Shown in pieces: positions 52,779 through 61,780 of a stretch of DNA of 64,000 nucleotides. This DNA is from Geodermatophilus sabuli (GTDB lineage: Bacteria > Actinomycetota > Actinomycetes > Mycobacteriales > Geodermatophilaceae). The first letter of the stretch is position 1, and each line of letters opens with the position of its first letter. Both the position numbers and the translations under genes were made by a program. A model generated the notes under the pieces. That model made no database searches. It was not told the DNA's origin and saw nothing but the letters and a program-made list of their open reading frames with translations. The stretch is taken from the NCBI RefSeq assembly GCF_900215145.1, contig NZ_OBDO01000009.1, positions 232,525 through 296,524 on the forward strand. Reading direction: 5' to 3'.

Positions 52779-53807
52779 GTGAGCGACGAACCGCGCATCC
52801 TGCACGTCCTGCACGTCGGGCCCGACGTGGAGACCACGGGTGGGATGGCGACGGTCATCGGCCTGCTCGCGCGTGCGCCCGGCACCGGCGTCCGCGCCGC
52901 CACCGCCGCCACGTGGGCACCGTCCGCCCGGGACCACGGTCTGGGCGCGGCCATCAGGCTGGTTGCCGGCCTCGCCGGCCGTGGTGGGCGCCGGCCCGAC
53001 TGGGTCCACGCCCACCTGAGCGAAGGCGGCTCCTTCCTCCGCGAGGGTGCGGTGCTGCTGATCGCGCGGGCGTTGGGCATCAGGACGGCGGCCACCCTCC
53101 ACGGCGCTCGCTTCCTCCAGTTCTCCTCGCGACACGCGACCCTGGTGCGGCTGGTCCTGCGCTCCTGCTCCGTGGTCTTCACGCTCGGCCCGCACGCGGC
53201 GGCGCGGGTGTCCGCGCTGTGCCCGGACACGCTCGTGCGGCCGGTGCTCAATCCCGTCGACATGGCCGAACTCGCGACCGCCCCGCTCCCGACCCACGTC
53301 GCGGACATCGTCTTCGGTGGCGTGGTGGGGAGCCGCAAGGGCGTCGACCGGCTCGTCGCCGCGTGGCCCTCGGTGCGCCGACGTCATCCGGAGGCGACCT
53401 GCCTGCTGTGCGGGCCCCCCGGAGACCTGCCGCTCACCGACCTGCCCGACGGGATGCGATACGCCGGGTCCCTGGCCCGCTCGGAGTTGCTCGGCGTCCT
53501 CGGCTCCGCGCGCGTCGCCTGCCTGCCGTCCCGCGACGAGGCCCTGCCGATGTTCGTCCTGGAGAGCCTCGCCCTCGGGGTCCCGGTCGTGACCACGCCG
53601 GTCGGGGAGATCGACCAGCTCGGCGAGGAGCAGGGGGTCGCCCTGGTCGACGGCGACCCGGCTCGCCTCGCCGCCACGCTCGGCGACCTGCTCGCCGACC
53701 CGGCCCGTCGGGCCGAGTGGGGCCGGCGCGGACTGGCGTGGGCCCAGGAGAACTGCAGCGTCGAGGCCGTCGGCCGGGCGCTCACCACCTCCTACCGGGC
53801 GGCCTGA
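52779..53807 (+). CDS. Glycosyltransferase, family 4 type
   Basis: The 342-residue GT-B enzyme is predicted to add a sugar to the lipid-linked exopolysaccharide repeat. The N-terminal domain has ILHVLHVGPDVETTGGMATV (the GGM loop of GT4 enzymes) and WVHAHLSEGGSFLREGAVLL. The C-terminal domain carries FGGVVGSRKGVDRLVAAWPS, VACLPSRDEALPMFVLESLA with the E-x7-E motif (EALPMFVLE), GVPVVTTPVGEIDQL. GTG at 52779 follows GGGGGAG. It is the first gene of the plus-strand operon; the acyltransferase gene begins 3 nt downstream. Confidence 0.88.
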   Translation: MSDEPRILHVLHVGPDVETTGGMATVIGLLARAPGTGVRAATAATWAPSARDHGLGAAIRLVAGLAGRGGRRPDWVHAHLSEGGSFLREGAVLLIARALGIRTAATLHGARFLQFSSRHATLVRLVLRSCSVVFTLGPHAAARVSALCPDTLVRPVLNPVDMAELATAPLPTHVADIVFGGVVGSRKGVDRLVAAWPSVRRRHPEATCLLCGPPGDLPLTDLPDGMRYAGSLARSELLGVLGSARVACLPSRDEALPMFVLESLALGVPVVTTPVGEIDQLGEEQGVALVDGDPARLAATLGDLLADPARRAEWGRRGLAWAQENCSVEAVGRALTTSYRAA

Positions 53808-53810
53808 GAG

Positions 53811-54344
53811 ATGCCCGCCGAGACCCGCGACCGCCCCGGTCGCCCGGGGCTCTTCCAGGACTGGCCGGCCAACCGTGGCCGGCCGGGGATCCAGCTGGTC
53901 CTGGTCCTCTTCCGGCTGGCGCAGCGGGCCCGAGGCGGCGGCGGTGTCCCCCGGCGTCTGCTCGCTGCCCCGCTGATGCTGCTCTACCGCGTCGTGGCCC
54001 TGAGGTTCTTCGGGATCGACCTCCCCGTGTCGACGGCGGTGGGCCGCGGCCTCGCCGTCCACCACGGCATGGGCCTGGTCGTCAACCGCGCCACCCGTAT
54101 CGGCGACCACGTCACCCTCCGGCACACCACGACCCTCGGCTCGCGTCGCACCGACGCGGACTGTCCGGAGCTCGCCTCCCACGTCGACGTGGGCCCCCAC
54201 AGCGTCCTGCTGGGAGCCATCTCCGTGGGCCGGGGCGCGGTCATCGGCGCGGGGAGCGTCGTCCTGCAGGACGTCCCGCCCGCCGCCTCCGTCGCCGGGA
54301 ACCCGGCCCGCGTCCTGTCCACCCGAGAGGTGACCCCGTGCTGA
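53811..54344 (+). CDS. Hexapeptide-repeat acyltransferase (CysE/WcaB-like)
   Basis: This 177-residue protein has an N-terminal helical part (WPANRGRPGIQLVLVLFRLA, LLYRVVALRFFGIDLP) and a left-handed beta-helix: AVGRGLAVHHGMGLVVNRAT, IGDHVTLRHTTTLGSRR, HVDVGPHSVLLGAISVGRGA and IGAGSVVLQDVPPAASVAGN. The HHGMG-VV-N motif is typical of serine acetyltransferase and colanic-acid WcaB-type enzymes. In this operon it probably acetylates the polysaccharide. Its stop (54342-54344) overlaps the start of the next gene by 7 nt, indicating coupled translation. Confidence 0.87.
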   Translation: MPAETRDRPGRPGLFQDWPANRGRPGIQLVLVLFRLAQRARGGGGVPRRLLAAPLMLLYRVVALRFFGIDLPVSTAVGRGLAVHHGMGLVVNRATRIGDHVTLRHTTTLGSRRTDADCPELASHVDVGPHSVLLGAISVGRGAVIGAGSVVLQDVPPAASVAGNPARVLSTREVTPC

Positions 54345-55087
54345 CCTCCACTCCCGCCACCCGGGTGGCCGGCTTCTGGCGCTCCTGCACGCAGGGACAC
54401 CGCCTCGTCGCCTCCCTCGAGGACGTCTTCGCCGCGCCGTGGCGGACTCAGCCCGTCCGGGTGCAGACGGTCAACCTCCAGCACGTGCACCTCATCGCGA
54501 CCTCCCAGCCGGCCGCGGAGGCCGTGATGGCCGCCGACCTGGTGTCCGCCGACGGATGGCCCCTGGCCTACCTCGCCCGGCGCACCGGTCGCACCTGCGC
54601 CCGTGTGACCGGTCGGGACATCGTCGACGCGCTGCTCCGGGACCGGTCCTTCGCCGGACGCCGGGTCGCGCTGCTCGGGACCCGGAGCGACGTCGCCGTC
54701 AGGTTCGCCCGGCGTCTCGCGCGCAACGACGTGACCCTGGCCTACGGACACCACGGGGACGCCCGCACGTGGGATGTGGCCGCCATCGCACGGGAGGTCT
54801 CCGAACGCGACTGCGACGTCGTCCTCGTGAGTCTGGGCGCACCGCGCGGTGAGCCGGTGGGCCAGGCGCTCGCCGAGCTCCTCCCCCGCGGTCTGATCGT
54901 CGGCGTGGGCGGAGCCGTGGAGATGGCCACGAACGACATGCCGGCGGCTCCGGCGTGGGTGGGCCGGCTCGGGTTCGAGTGGGCCTACCGGCTCGTGCAC
55001 GAGCCGCGCCGGATGGGCCGGCGCTACCTGGTGGAGAGCCCCCGCGCGCTGCTCCTCCTGACCCTCGCCCTGCGCACGAACGCGTGA
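54338..55087 (+). CDS. WecG/TagA/CpsF family glycosyltransferase
   Basis: The 249-residue GT26 protein starts at GTG 54338. The family motifs are VQTVNLQHVHLIATSQPAAE, DLVSADGWPLAYLARR (the SxDGxP motif), RVTGRDIVDALL (TGxD), RRVALLGTRSDVAVRFARRL, VVLVSLGAPRGEPVGQAL and GVGGAVEMATNDMPAAPAWVGRLG. Relatives transfer N-acetylmannosaminuronic acid or N-acetylmannosamine to lipid-linked GlcNAc, early in glycan assembly. The C-terminus with RLVHEPRRMGRRYL is standard. Its stop overlaps the next gene by 4 nt (GTGA). Confidence 0.9.
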   Translation: MLTSTPATRVAGFWRSCTQGHRLVASLEDVFAAPWRTQPVRVQTVNLQHVHLIATSQPAAEAVMAADLVSADGWPLAYLARRTGRTCARVTGRDIVDALLRDRSFAGRRVALLGTRSDVAVRFARRLARNDVTLAYGHHGDARTWDVAAIAREVSERDCDVVLVSLGAPRGEPVGQALAELLPRGLIVGVGGAVEMATNDMPAAPAWVGRLGFEWAYRLVHEPRRMGRRYLVESPRALLLLTLALRTNA

Positions 55088-56430
55088 GCGCCCCCCGGCC
55101 GCGCAGCAGGCTCCTCCCGACGCTCTGGCCCCTGCTCCCCGCGGTTGCCGTCGTCGCCGCCGTCGCGGGCGTCCTCCGAGCGCCTCTGGCGACCGGCGCG
55201 GCGGTCGCCGGCCTGGCCGTCATCGGCGCGACCGTCCTGAGGCCCCGGACGACCGCCTTGGCCGCCATGGTCGGCGGCCCCCTGTTCCTCTCGGGGTACG
55301 CCGCGGGCCCGGTCACCCTGGACAACGTCGCGGTCCTGTACGGCGCCGCCGTGGGGATCGGCTGGCTGCTGGCGGCGCGGCGCCACGGCACACCGCTCGC
55401 CGCGTGGTCCACCGCGGTCGCGCTGGCCGTGACCCTCGCGGCAGCGGCCAACGGTGGGGCGGGTCTGCCCGGCACCGCACGGTTCCTCTCCCTGTCGGTC
55501 CTGGCGCTCCTGCTGGCGAACTCCTCCCCTGCCACGCGCCGCCGCGCCGTGGACTGGGTGGAGATCGCGGTGACCGCAGGGGCCGTCGTCCTCATCGCCC
55601 AGCCCCTGACCGGCTACCCGGAGGCGTTCGGCACGGCAGAGGGAGTGGGGCAGCGCTTCGGGGGCCTGTTCGGGCACCCCAACTTCGCCGCGTACACCCT
55701 CAGCCTCGTCCTGCTCCACCAGCTGTACGCGAGGCGGTTCTCCGCCCCGCGGATCGGCTCGGCGGCCATCCTGCTGGTGGCCCTGCTCCTCACCGGCAGC
55801 CGGGCGGCCCTCCTCGTGTTCCTCGTTCTCCTGCTCCCCGCCCTGTGGCTGCGCGGTCGGCGGTTCTTCGGACTCCTCCTGCCGGCCGTCGCCGCCATGC
55901 CGTTCATCGGCACGACCGTGGTGACCCGGCTGGAGAGCATCACCGAGACCGGCGGACTGTCCGGTCAGAACGCCTCGGGGTGGCGGCTCGGGCAGTGGCA
56001 GGACGCCCTGGAGGCCACGCGAGGGCACGAACTGCTCGGTATCGGCTGGGGACAGACGGCCTCGGTGATGGGCGATCAGCTGGGCGCACACAGCACCTAC
56101 GTGCAACTGTGGCTGGAGGTCGGGCGCATCGGCACGGCCGTCGCCGCCGTCGGGCTCGTCGCCCTGGTGCTGGCCGCCCGGGCCTCCCGGGTCGCCCTGG
56201 TGCTGCTGGCCTACGCCGTCATCACGAGCATCTCCGACCCGGTGCTGCTCTACCCGTCCTGCCTCACCGTGCTGCTCGTGCTGCTGTCCCACCTGGTGCC
56301 CCGGGACGACACGGCCCGCCCGGACACCGCGCACCCGTCGGCCCTCGCCCCGCGCCCCCGTGCCGGGGACGGGGACGAGCGGGCGGCGCCGCACGACGCA
56401 TCGAGGCGCCTCGAGGAGGCATCCGCATGA
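55084..56430 (+). CDS. O-antigen ligase/Wzy-like polysaccharide polymerase
   Basis: This 448-residue membrane protein has about ten transmembrane helices and the O-antigen ligase (Wzy_C) layout: a large periplasm-side loop (RLESITETGGLSGQNASGWR, WQDALEATRGHELLGIGWG, DQLGAHSTYVQLWLEVG) between the later helices. HPNFAAYTLSLVLLHQL and LLLTGSRAALLVFLVLL are typical helices; the conserved H of GAHSTY corresponds to the family H-x-x-Y-L motif. It probably joins repeat units or ligates the chain to an acceptor. The C-terminal Asp/Arg/Pro-rich tail is cytoplasmic. Start GTG 55084, stop overlapping the next start by 4 nt. Confidence 0.88.
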   Translation: MSAPRPRSRLLPTLWPLLPAVAVVAAVAGVLRAPLATGAAVAGLAVIGATVLRPRTTALAAMVGGPLFLSGYAAGPVTLDNVAVLYGAAVGIGWLLAARRHGTPLAAWSTAVALAVTLAAAANGGAGLPGTARFLSLSVLALLLANSSPATRRRAVDWVEIAVTAGAVVLIAQPLTGYPEAFGTAEGVGQRFGGLFGHPNFAAYTLSLVLLHQLYARRFSAPRIGSAAILLVALLLTGSRAALLVFLVLLLPALWLRGRRFFGLLLPAVAAMPFIGTTVVTRLESITETGGLSGQNASGWRLGQWQDALEATRGHELLGIGWGQTASVMGDQLGAHSTYVQLWLEVGRIGTAVAAVGLVALVLAARASRVALVLLAYAVITSISDPVLLYPSCLTVLLVLLSHLVPRDDTARPDTAHPSALAPRPRAGDGDERAAPHDASRRLEEASA

Positions 56431-57419
56431 CGCTGAGCTACGACGTCCTGATCCCGGCGTACCAGGCCGAGGACTCCATCGCCGCCGCGGTCGCCTCGGC
56501 GCTCGCGCAGCGACCACGCCCGGAGCGGGTCCTCGTGTACTCCGACGGCAGCACCGACCGCACGGTGGAGCGGGCGCGTGCGGCCGGCGCCGAGGTCGTC
56601 GACGCGACCGAGAACCGCGGTGTCGGACACGCGCGGCAGACGCTGCTGGAACGGTCGGGCGCGCCGTGGCTGCTCGTCCTCGACAGCGACGACCGGTTGC
56701 TGCCCGGCGCCGGCCGGCTGTTCGAGGAGGCGGTGGAGGAGCACCCGGACGCATGGGTCCTCGGCTTCGGGGAGGTGCCCGACACCTCGGCCGTGCCCCG
56801 TGCGGCGACGGGCCTGGAGCCGGCCGTTCCGGTCGACCTGCGCAGCCTCTGGAAGCGCAACCCGTTCGTGAGCTCGTCGACGCTCATCCGCCGGGAACCG
56901 GGGGTCCGTGTGGGTGGGTTCCCCGCGGTGCGCCGGCTGGTCGACTACGCCTTCTGGCTCGTCCTCGCCGCGGAGCCGGGCGCCCGTGACCGGTTGTGGA
57001 ACCGCACGTGTCCGGTGACGGTCCGCGCGGTCCACGGGGGGACCATCACCGGGAACGTGGTGGGCGCGGTCATGGCTGAGCGGGAGCTGCTGGTCCAGCA
57101 CGCCGACGCCGCGCTGGCGGGGCTGGCCGGCCCGGTCCGCGGGGCGCTGACCCGGGCCCGCCTGGGCGAGCTGTGGTGGCGCGGGTTGTCCCGTCACGTG
57201 GACTACGGGCGCCCCGCGTCGTCCTACCTCTCTCCCGGGGACGTCGTGCCCGGCGTCGTCCTCCCGGCTGTGCTGCGGGTCCTGGCCCTGGGCTCGGTAC
57301 AGCGCGGGCTCCGAGCGGCGGCCCGGGCAGCGCGCTGGGCCCGGAGCGGGCCGCACCTGGACACGCAGGCTTGGCGCCGGCGGACGGTCCGCGCGCCCGC
57401 AGGTGCCCCCGAAGGGTGA
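56427..57419 (+). CDS. Glycosyltransferase, family 2 type
   Basis: The 330-residue GT-A enzyme starts at ATG 56427, preceded by GAGGAGG. Motifs: YDVLIPAYQAEDSIAAAVAS, ERVLVYSDGSTDRTVERARA, GVGHARQTLLE, and the metal-binding WLLVLDSDDRLLPGAGRLFE (DSDD). Then PFVSSSTLIRREPGVRVGGF and RRLVDYAFWLVLAAEPG mark the acceptor side. It should add one sugar of the repeat unit at the membrane. The final 80 residues (LSPGDVVPGVVLPAVLRVLA) contain an amphipathic or membrane segment. It closes the coupled block GT4-acyltransferase-WecG-ligase-GT2; the next gene lies 146 nt away. Confidence 0.88.
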   Translation: MTLSYDVLIPAYQAEDSIAAAVASALAQRPRPERVLVYSDGSTDRTVERARAAGAEVVDATENRGVGHARQTLLERSGAPWLLVLDSDDRLLPGAGRLFEEAVEEHPDAWVLGFGEVPDTSAVPRAATGLEPAVPVDLRSLWKRNPFVSSSTLIRREPGVRVGGFPAVRRLVDYAFWLVLAAEPGARDRLWNRTCPVTVRAVHGGTITGNVVGAVMAERELLVQHADAALAGLAGPVRGALTRARLGELWWRGLSRHVDYGRPASSYLSPGDVVPGVVLPAVLRVLALGSVQRGLRAAARAARWARSGPHLDTQAWRRRTVRAPAGAPEG

Positions 57420-57565
57420 GTGCGACCGCCGCGGCCCACCCGGGACAGCGGGCGGGCGGCAGGATCGGGAGCAACGGACGGCGGGCTCGCCGTCGCGGCG
57501 CCGCTGTGTGGACGGCGCCGGTGGACCGGAGCCGTGAGGCCGTCGACGTCATGGAGAGAAACGCG

Positions 57566-59470
57566 ATGAAGGAACGGGTGCTGACACCGCTGGGGCTGGG
57601 GCTGCTGGCTCCCCGGCAGGCGACCCGCCGGCACCTGCGGGCCGGGCTCTCGCTCGACGGGTTCTTCGACGAGCTCAACCGCCGTGGGGTGCGTTACGCG
57701 GTCCTGCGCTGGTTCGAGACGCTCCCCGACGTCGAACCCGGCGAGGACGTCGACATCCTCGTGGCCGACGAGGACCTCCCGCTGCTGCAGACCCTGGTGC
57801 GGTCCCACCGGGTGGCGCCGGCGCGGCAGGAGTTCGACGTGTACTCGGTGACGGGGCTGCCGGGCTCGGACTTCCGGGGGATCCCGTACCTCTCTCCCGC
57901 GCTCGCCGCGCGGGTCCTCGAGCGCGCCGTCCTGTGGCGGGGGCGTTACCGGGCCCCCTCGCCGGTGGACCACTTCGACTCGATGGCCTATCACGTCGTC
58001 TACCACAAGGGCCTGCGGTCGGGACTGCCCGGCGAGCCGGGGGGCCGCCCCGCGGCCGGCTCCCCGGAACACGACTACACGTCGGTCCTCGGCGACCTGG
58101 CCGCCGGCGCCGGGCTGTCGATCCGGCTCACCCTGGACGACCTCGACGCGCACCTGGCGGGAACGGGCCTGCGCCCGCCGCTGGACACCCTCGAGAAGCT
58201 CGCGGAGGACAACCCGTGGCTGCGAGACCACCTCGAGGACGAGTTCGGCCCCGCTCACGCCGGGATCCCGGGGCTGGCCGTGTTCGTGGTGCGCGAGCAG
58301 GCAGCCGGCCTGATCGACCGGATGCGCGCCGAGCTCCTCCGCGAGGGCTGGGAGCCGCTGGCGACCGTTCCGCTGACCCCGGAGCAGGCAGCGCGGGTCC
58401 GTGCCCGCGTGCGAGGGGGCAACTGGGGTGCGGGCCCCTGGGCCGTCGGGGGCGGTGGGCCGACCGCCTACGTCGTGGCCTACGACCTCGCCGCGGTCGT
58501 CGACGACGGAACGGGCTCCACCCCGGATCGGGTCACCGCAGCCAAGCTGGCCATCCGGCGCCGGCTGCTGGCCGGGCAACCGGCGGAGGCGCGGTTCAAC
58601 CCCCTGCACAGCTCGGACAACCCCCGCCAGGCGCTGGACTACCTCGACGCCCTGGAGGACCCCGGCCTCGCGGCGGGACTCCGGACACGGGTCGCGGACC
58701 TGCGCGCCACGATGACCTTCCCGTACCCGATGGTGGAGTTGCTGCCCAGCCAGCGACGCCGGGCCGTGACCGCGGTCGTGGCGCACCCGGAGTTCGGCGA
58801 GTGCGTGTGCAAGCTGTTCGCCCCGAGCGCCCGCCGGTTCCTGGAGCGCGAGCTGCGCGCTCGCACGGAGTTCGCCGACCTCCCCGAGGTGCCCGCCCTG
58901 CTGGAGGCGGGCAGCAACTGGCTGCTGTCCCCCCGATACCGCGACACCCGGGCGCACGTCCGCCGCTCGCTGCCCGACGGCCCGCACGTGCAGCTGACAC
59001 CGCGCACCAGCCGTGCGCTGGCCGGGCTCGCCCGGACGCTGCACGACCGGGGCAGCTACCTGCTCGACCTCACGCCGCTGAACCTGATGAGCGACGCGGG
59101 CGAGGGCCTGAAGGTCATCGACTGGGAGTTCCTCCAGGACCTCCCCGACGAACGACCGCGGCTGGCCGACTCGCCCACCGTCGTCGGCCGGGGCGCCCGG
59201 TCGCCGGAGGCCGACACCCCCCTCGGCGTCAGCTCCTACGGCGACCGCGTCCTCACCGTCTTCTCGCCCCGGGTCACCGGCGTCCCGACCCGACTGCTGC
59301 TGGGCCCGGCGACCGGACCGGTCGCCCTGCTCGCCGAGCCCGGGATGGTCCTCGCGTGGCTGTTGCTGGTCGTGCGGACGGCGGTCAAGCGGAGCCGCAC
59401 CCGGGGCCTGCGCGTGGCCCGGCGCACCGTCCGCGGCGTCGTCGCCCGGCTGGAGCGGCGAGGCAGGTGA
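57566..59470 (+). CDS. Three-part protein: nucleotidyltransferase-like, NDP-kinase-like and kinase-like domains
   Basis: ATG at 57566 has GGAGAG 7 nt upstream; an earlier ATG at 57551 is less good. The 634-residue product combines parts I have not seen joined. Residues about 20-180: FFDELNRRGVRYAVLRWFET with EDVDILVADEDLPLLQ, a minimal nucleotidyltransferase-like fold (DxD). Residues about 230-370: IDRMRAELLREGWEPLATVP, GGGGPTAYVVAYDLA, and ARFNPLHSSDNPRQALDYLD, which parallels the NDP kinase core and its HGSD active-site loop (His348). Residues about 390-525: kinase-like, with GECVCKLFAPSARRFLEREL, HDRGSYLLDLTPLNLMS and LKVIDWEFLQDLP (HxD..N and DxE pattern). A hydrophobic helix near 585-605 and an Arg-rich tail follow. 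It sits in the polysaccharide operon before the flippase; its function is unknown. Confidence 0.6.
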   Translation: MKERVLTPLGLGLLAPRQATRRHLRAGLSLDGFFDELNRRGVRYAVLRWFETLPDVEPGEDVDILVADEDLPLLQTLVRSHRVAPARQEFDVYSVTGLPGSDFRGIPYLSPALAARVLERAVLWRGRYRAPSPVDHFDSMAYHVVYHKGLRSGLPGEPGGRPAAGSPEHDYTSVLGDLAAGAGLSIRLTLDDLDAHLAGTGLRPPLDTLEKLAEDNPWLRDHLEDEFGPAHAGIPGLAVFVVREQAAGLIDRMRAELLREGWEPLATVPLTPEQAARVRARVRGGNWGAGPWAVGGGGPTAYVVAYDLAAVVDDGTGSTPDRVTAAKLAIRRRLLAGQPAEARFNPLHSSDNPRQALDYLDALEDPGLAAGLRTRVADLRATMTFPYPMVELLPSQRRRAVTAVVAHPEFGECVCKLFAPSARRFLERELRARTEFADLPEVPALLEAGSNWLLSPRYRDTRAHVRRSLPDGPHVQLTPRTSRALAGLARTLHDRGSYLLDLTPLNLMSDAGEGLKVIDWEFLQDLPDERPRLADSPTVVGRGARSPEADTPLGVSSYGDRVLTVFSPRVTGVPTRLLLGPATGPVALLAEPGMVLAWLLLVVRTAVKRSRTRGLRVARRTVRGVVARLERRGR

Positions 59471-59532
59471 GTCCGCCGGACGGGGTCCGGACCGCGGAGC
59501 CGGCTGCCCGCGTCGCAGGACCAGGACGGTCC

Positions 59533-61008
59533 ATGACCCGATCAGCCGTCCGGGGGCTGTCCTGGTCGCTGCTCGGCGCCCTCGGTCAGTCGCTGCTGCA
59601 GGTCGTCTCCATCGTGGTGCTGTCCCGGCTGTTGTCGGCCGAGCAGTTCGGCACCGCGATGGCGGCCACGGTCGTGATGAGCCTCGCCGTCATGCTGGGG
59701 CAGCTGGGCATCGGACCCGCCCTGGTGCAGTCCCGGGAGCTGAGCCGCGCGGACGTGGCCACCGCCTTCACCGTGGCCGCGGGTCTGGGCGTGGCCCTGG
59801 CGACGGTGCTGTTCCTCGCCGCCCCGGTGGTCAACCCGCTCGTGGGCCTCCCGGCGGACTCCTCCTTCCTGCGGTTGCTGTCGATCGTGCTGGTCCTCGG
59901 CGGCCTCAGCTCGGTCTCCCTGGCCCTGCTGCAGCGGCGCCTGCGTTTCCGGGACCTCGTCCTGGTGGAGCTGCTGTCCTACGGCGTCGGACACCTGGGG
60001 ACGTCGGTCGTCCTCGCCCTCGCCGGCGCGGGTGCGGCCGCCCTCGTGTGGGGTCAGGTCGCCCAGGCGGCGCTGACGGCGATCGGGGGCTACGCGCTCG
60101 TCCGCCACGCCGTGCGGCCCTGCCGGCCTGCGGTCATGGCCCGGTCCGGGCGGCGGATCCTGAGCTTCGGGTCTGCGTACTCGTTGTCGCAGCTGGGCAA
60201 CTGGGTGGGGCTCAACGGGGACAACCTCGTGGTCACCTCGACCCTGGGCCCGGCCTCCCTGGGGGTCTACTCGCGGGCCTACCAGCTGCTCGTCCAGCCC
60301 GCGAACCTCATCGGGACCGTCGCGGACAAGGTGCTGTTCCCGTCGCTGGCCCGCATCCAGGACGACCGTGAGCGCCTGGCCCGGGCCTACGTCCTGGCCT
60401 GCTCGCTGGTGGCCCTCCTGACGCTGCCGGTCAGTGTGCTGCTGTCCGTCCTCGCCCCCGAGGTGGTCGCGATCCTGCTGGGGCCCGGCTGGTCGGCGGT
60501 GGTCCTGCCGCTGCAGGTCTTCGCCGTGGTGCTCCTCCCCCGGACCGCGTACAAGATCAGCGGCTCGCTGACCCGCGCCACGGGCGCGGTCCTCGGGGGC
60601 GCCTGGCGACAGTGGCTCTACGCGGCCGAGGTCGCGGTGGGCTGCGCGATCGGCAGCACCTGGGGCATCAGTGGGGTGGCCGTCGGCGCGTCCGTGGCGA
60701 TCGTCCTGCACTTCGCCACGATGCTCACCTTCTCGGCCCGGATCAGCCGCGGGTTGGCCGGGCGTGTGCTGCGGAGCTTCGCCAAGTCACTGCCGATCGC
60801 GGCGGCCACCGCCGCGGCGGCCTGGCCGGTGGCCACGGCGCTGCGGCATTCCGCCCCCGACCTCGTCGTCGCCCTCGGCACGGCCGCCGCCGGCGTGCTG
60901 GCCGCGGCGGCAGCCCTGGTCGCCTGCCGACGGCTCTTCCGGGACGAGCTCGCCGTCTGGGCCGTTGCCCGGTCCCGTCCCGCCCCGCCGGTTCGCACCG
61001 CTCCCTGA
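59533..61008 (+). CDS. Wzx-type polysaccharide flippase (MATE/MOP superfamily)
   Basis: This 491-residue protein has 12-14 transmembrane helices (GLSWSLLGALGQSLLQVVSI, LSRLLSAEQFGTAMAATVVM, LGQLGIGPALVQSRELSRAD). These are the N-terminal marks of the RfbX/Wzx group (polysaccharide biosynthesis protein). SYSLSQLGNWVGLNGDNLVV with TLGPASLGVYSRAYQLLVQP is the conserved middle. The operon partners argue for translocating the lipid-linked repeat unit across the membrane. It starts 62 nt after the three-part protein and converges on the phosphatase gene. Confidence 0.9.
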   Translation: MTRSAVRGLSWSLLGALGQSLLQVVSIVVLSRLLSAEQFGTAMAATVVMSLAVMLGQLGIGPALVQSRELSRADVATAFTVAAGLGVALATVLFLAAPVVNPLVGLPADSSFLRLLSIVLVLGGLSSVSLALLQRRLRFRDLVLVELLSYGVGHLGTSVVLALAGAGAAALVWGQVAQAALTAIGGYALVRHAVRPCRPAVMARSGRRILSFGSAYSLSQLGNWVGLNGDNLVVTSTLGPASLGVYSRAYQLLVQPANLIGTVADKVLFPSLARIQDDRERLARAYVLACSLVALLTLPVSVLLSVLAPEVVAILLGPGWSAVVLPLQVFAVVLLPRTAYKISGSLTRATGAVLGGAWRQWLYAAEVAVGCAIGSTWGISGVAVGASVAIVLHFATMLTFSARISRGLAGRVLRSFAKSLPIAAATAAAAWPVATALRHSAPDLVVALGTAAAGVLAAAAALVACRRLFRDELAVWAVARSRPAPPVRTAP

Positions 61009-61058
61009 CCGGCCTGACCGCGGTTCCGCCGGAACGGATCGCCGCTCCTGGCACAGCA

Positions 61059-61078
61059 GGCCGGCGCGGACACCGGCC
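61059..61078. terminator. Weak hairpin between flippase and phosphatase genes
   Basis: GGCCGG (61059-61064) pairs with CCGGCC (61073-61078) over an 8-nt loop, within the 101 bp between the convergent stops. It is a possible bidirectional terminator but is short for this genome. Confidence 0.3.
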
Positions 61079-61109
61079 GCTGTCGGGGACGGTGGCCGGG
61101 TGCGACGAG

Positions 61110-61727
61110 TCAGCTCCCGAGGTGGCGGACGACGTGGTCGAGGACCGGCCCGAGGCACTCCGCGATGCTCTCGCCGGCGCGGCGGTGCGCCTCCGGGGGC
61201 CCGCCCATCGGGTCGACGATGTCGTCCTCGGCGCTGCTGGTGCGCAGGCGCCGAGCCGCGGCCATCCGCAGAGCGAGGCCGCGCGGGCCCCCGTCCCCCG
61301 CGGTCCGTGTCGTGCCAGGCGGCGCGTCGAGCAGCCGCACCAGGTCCGCGGCCTCCCTGAGCGTGAAGGTCCGGGACAGGGCCCGGGGCTCGAGGCCGAG
61401 CACGGCCTGGCGGTGCTCGCGGGTCATGGTGAGGACGAGGTCGGCCTCGGTGACCATCTGCCGGCGCAGCCGGCGGGCCGTGAACTGCTCGTCGTCACCG
61501 CCGAGCCGGCGGAGGACCGAGGCGCTGTCCGGGTGGATCGCAGACCCGACAGCCGCGCGGGTACCGGCGCTGTGGACCAGCACCGAGGCCGCGGCGGCGC
61601 CGAGGAGAGCCTCGAGCTGCCTCCGGGCCAGTCGCTCGGCTGCCGCAGACCGGCAGATGTTCCCGGTGCAGACGAACAGCAGGCGGTACCCCGGGGAGGG
61701 GACCGACTCGGCGCCGGGCGCGGTCAC
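61110..61727 (-). CDS. Low-molecular-weight protein-tyrosine phosphatase
   Basis: The 205-residue enzyme has the LMW-PTP signature LLFVCTGNICRSAAAERLAR (C-x5-R nucleophile loop) at residues 17-36, ADLVLTMTREHRQAVL, and the acid DP loop SSAEDDIVDPMGGPPEAHR. It probably removes phosphate from the C-terminal tyrosines of the BY-kinase encoded 53 nt upstream, a classic phosphatase/kinase pair controlling capsule chain length. The middle segment LDAPPGTTRTAGDGGPRGLA is longer than in the usual 150-residue enzymes. GTG at 61727 is the start. Confidence 0.9.
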   Translation of the reverse strand: MTAPGAESVPSPGYRLLFVCTGNICRSAAAERLARRQLEALLGAAAASVLVHSAGTRAAVGSAIHPDSASVLRRLGGDDEQFTARRLRRQMVTEADLVLTMTREHRQAVLGLEPRALSRTFTLREAADLVRLLDAPPGTTRTAGDGGPRGLALRMAAARRLRTSSAEDDIVDPMGGPPEAHRRAGESIAECLGPVLDHVVRHLGS

Positions 61728-61780
61728 CGCACGCCGGCCAGGTGTCGTCCGGGACCGGTCAGCGTCCGAGCTGATCCCAT

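Noticed and set aside
53984..55000. Long minus-strand frames beneath the polysaccharide genes.
   Set aside because: They are high-GC antisense shadows; the plus-strand genes have clear motifs and overlapping start/stop codons.
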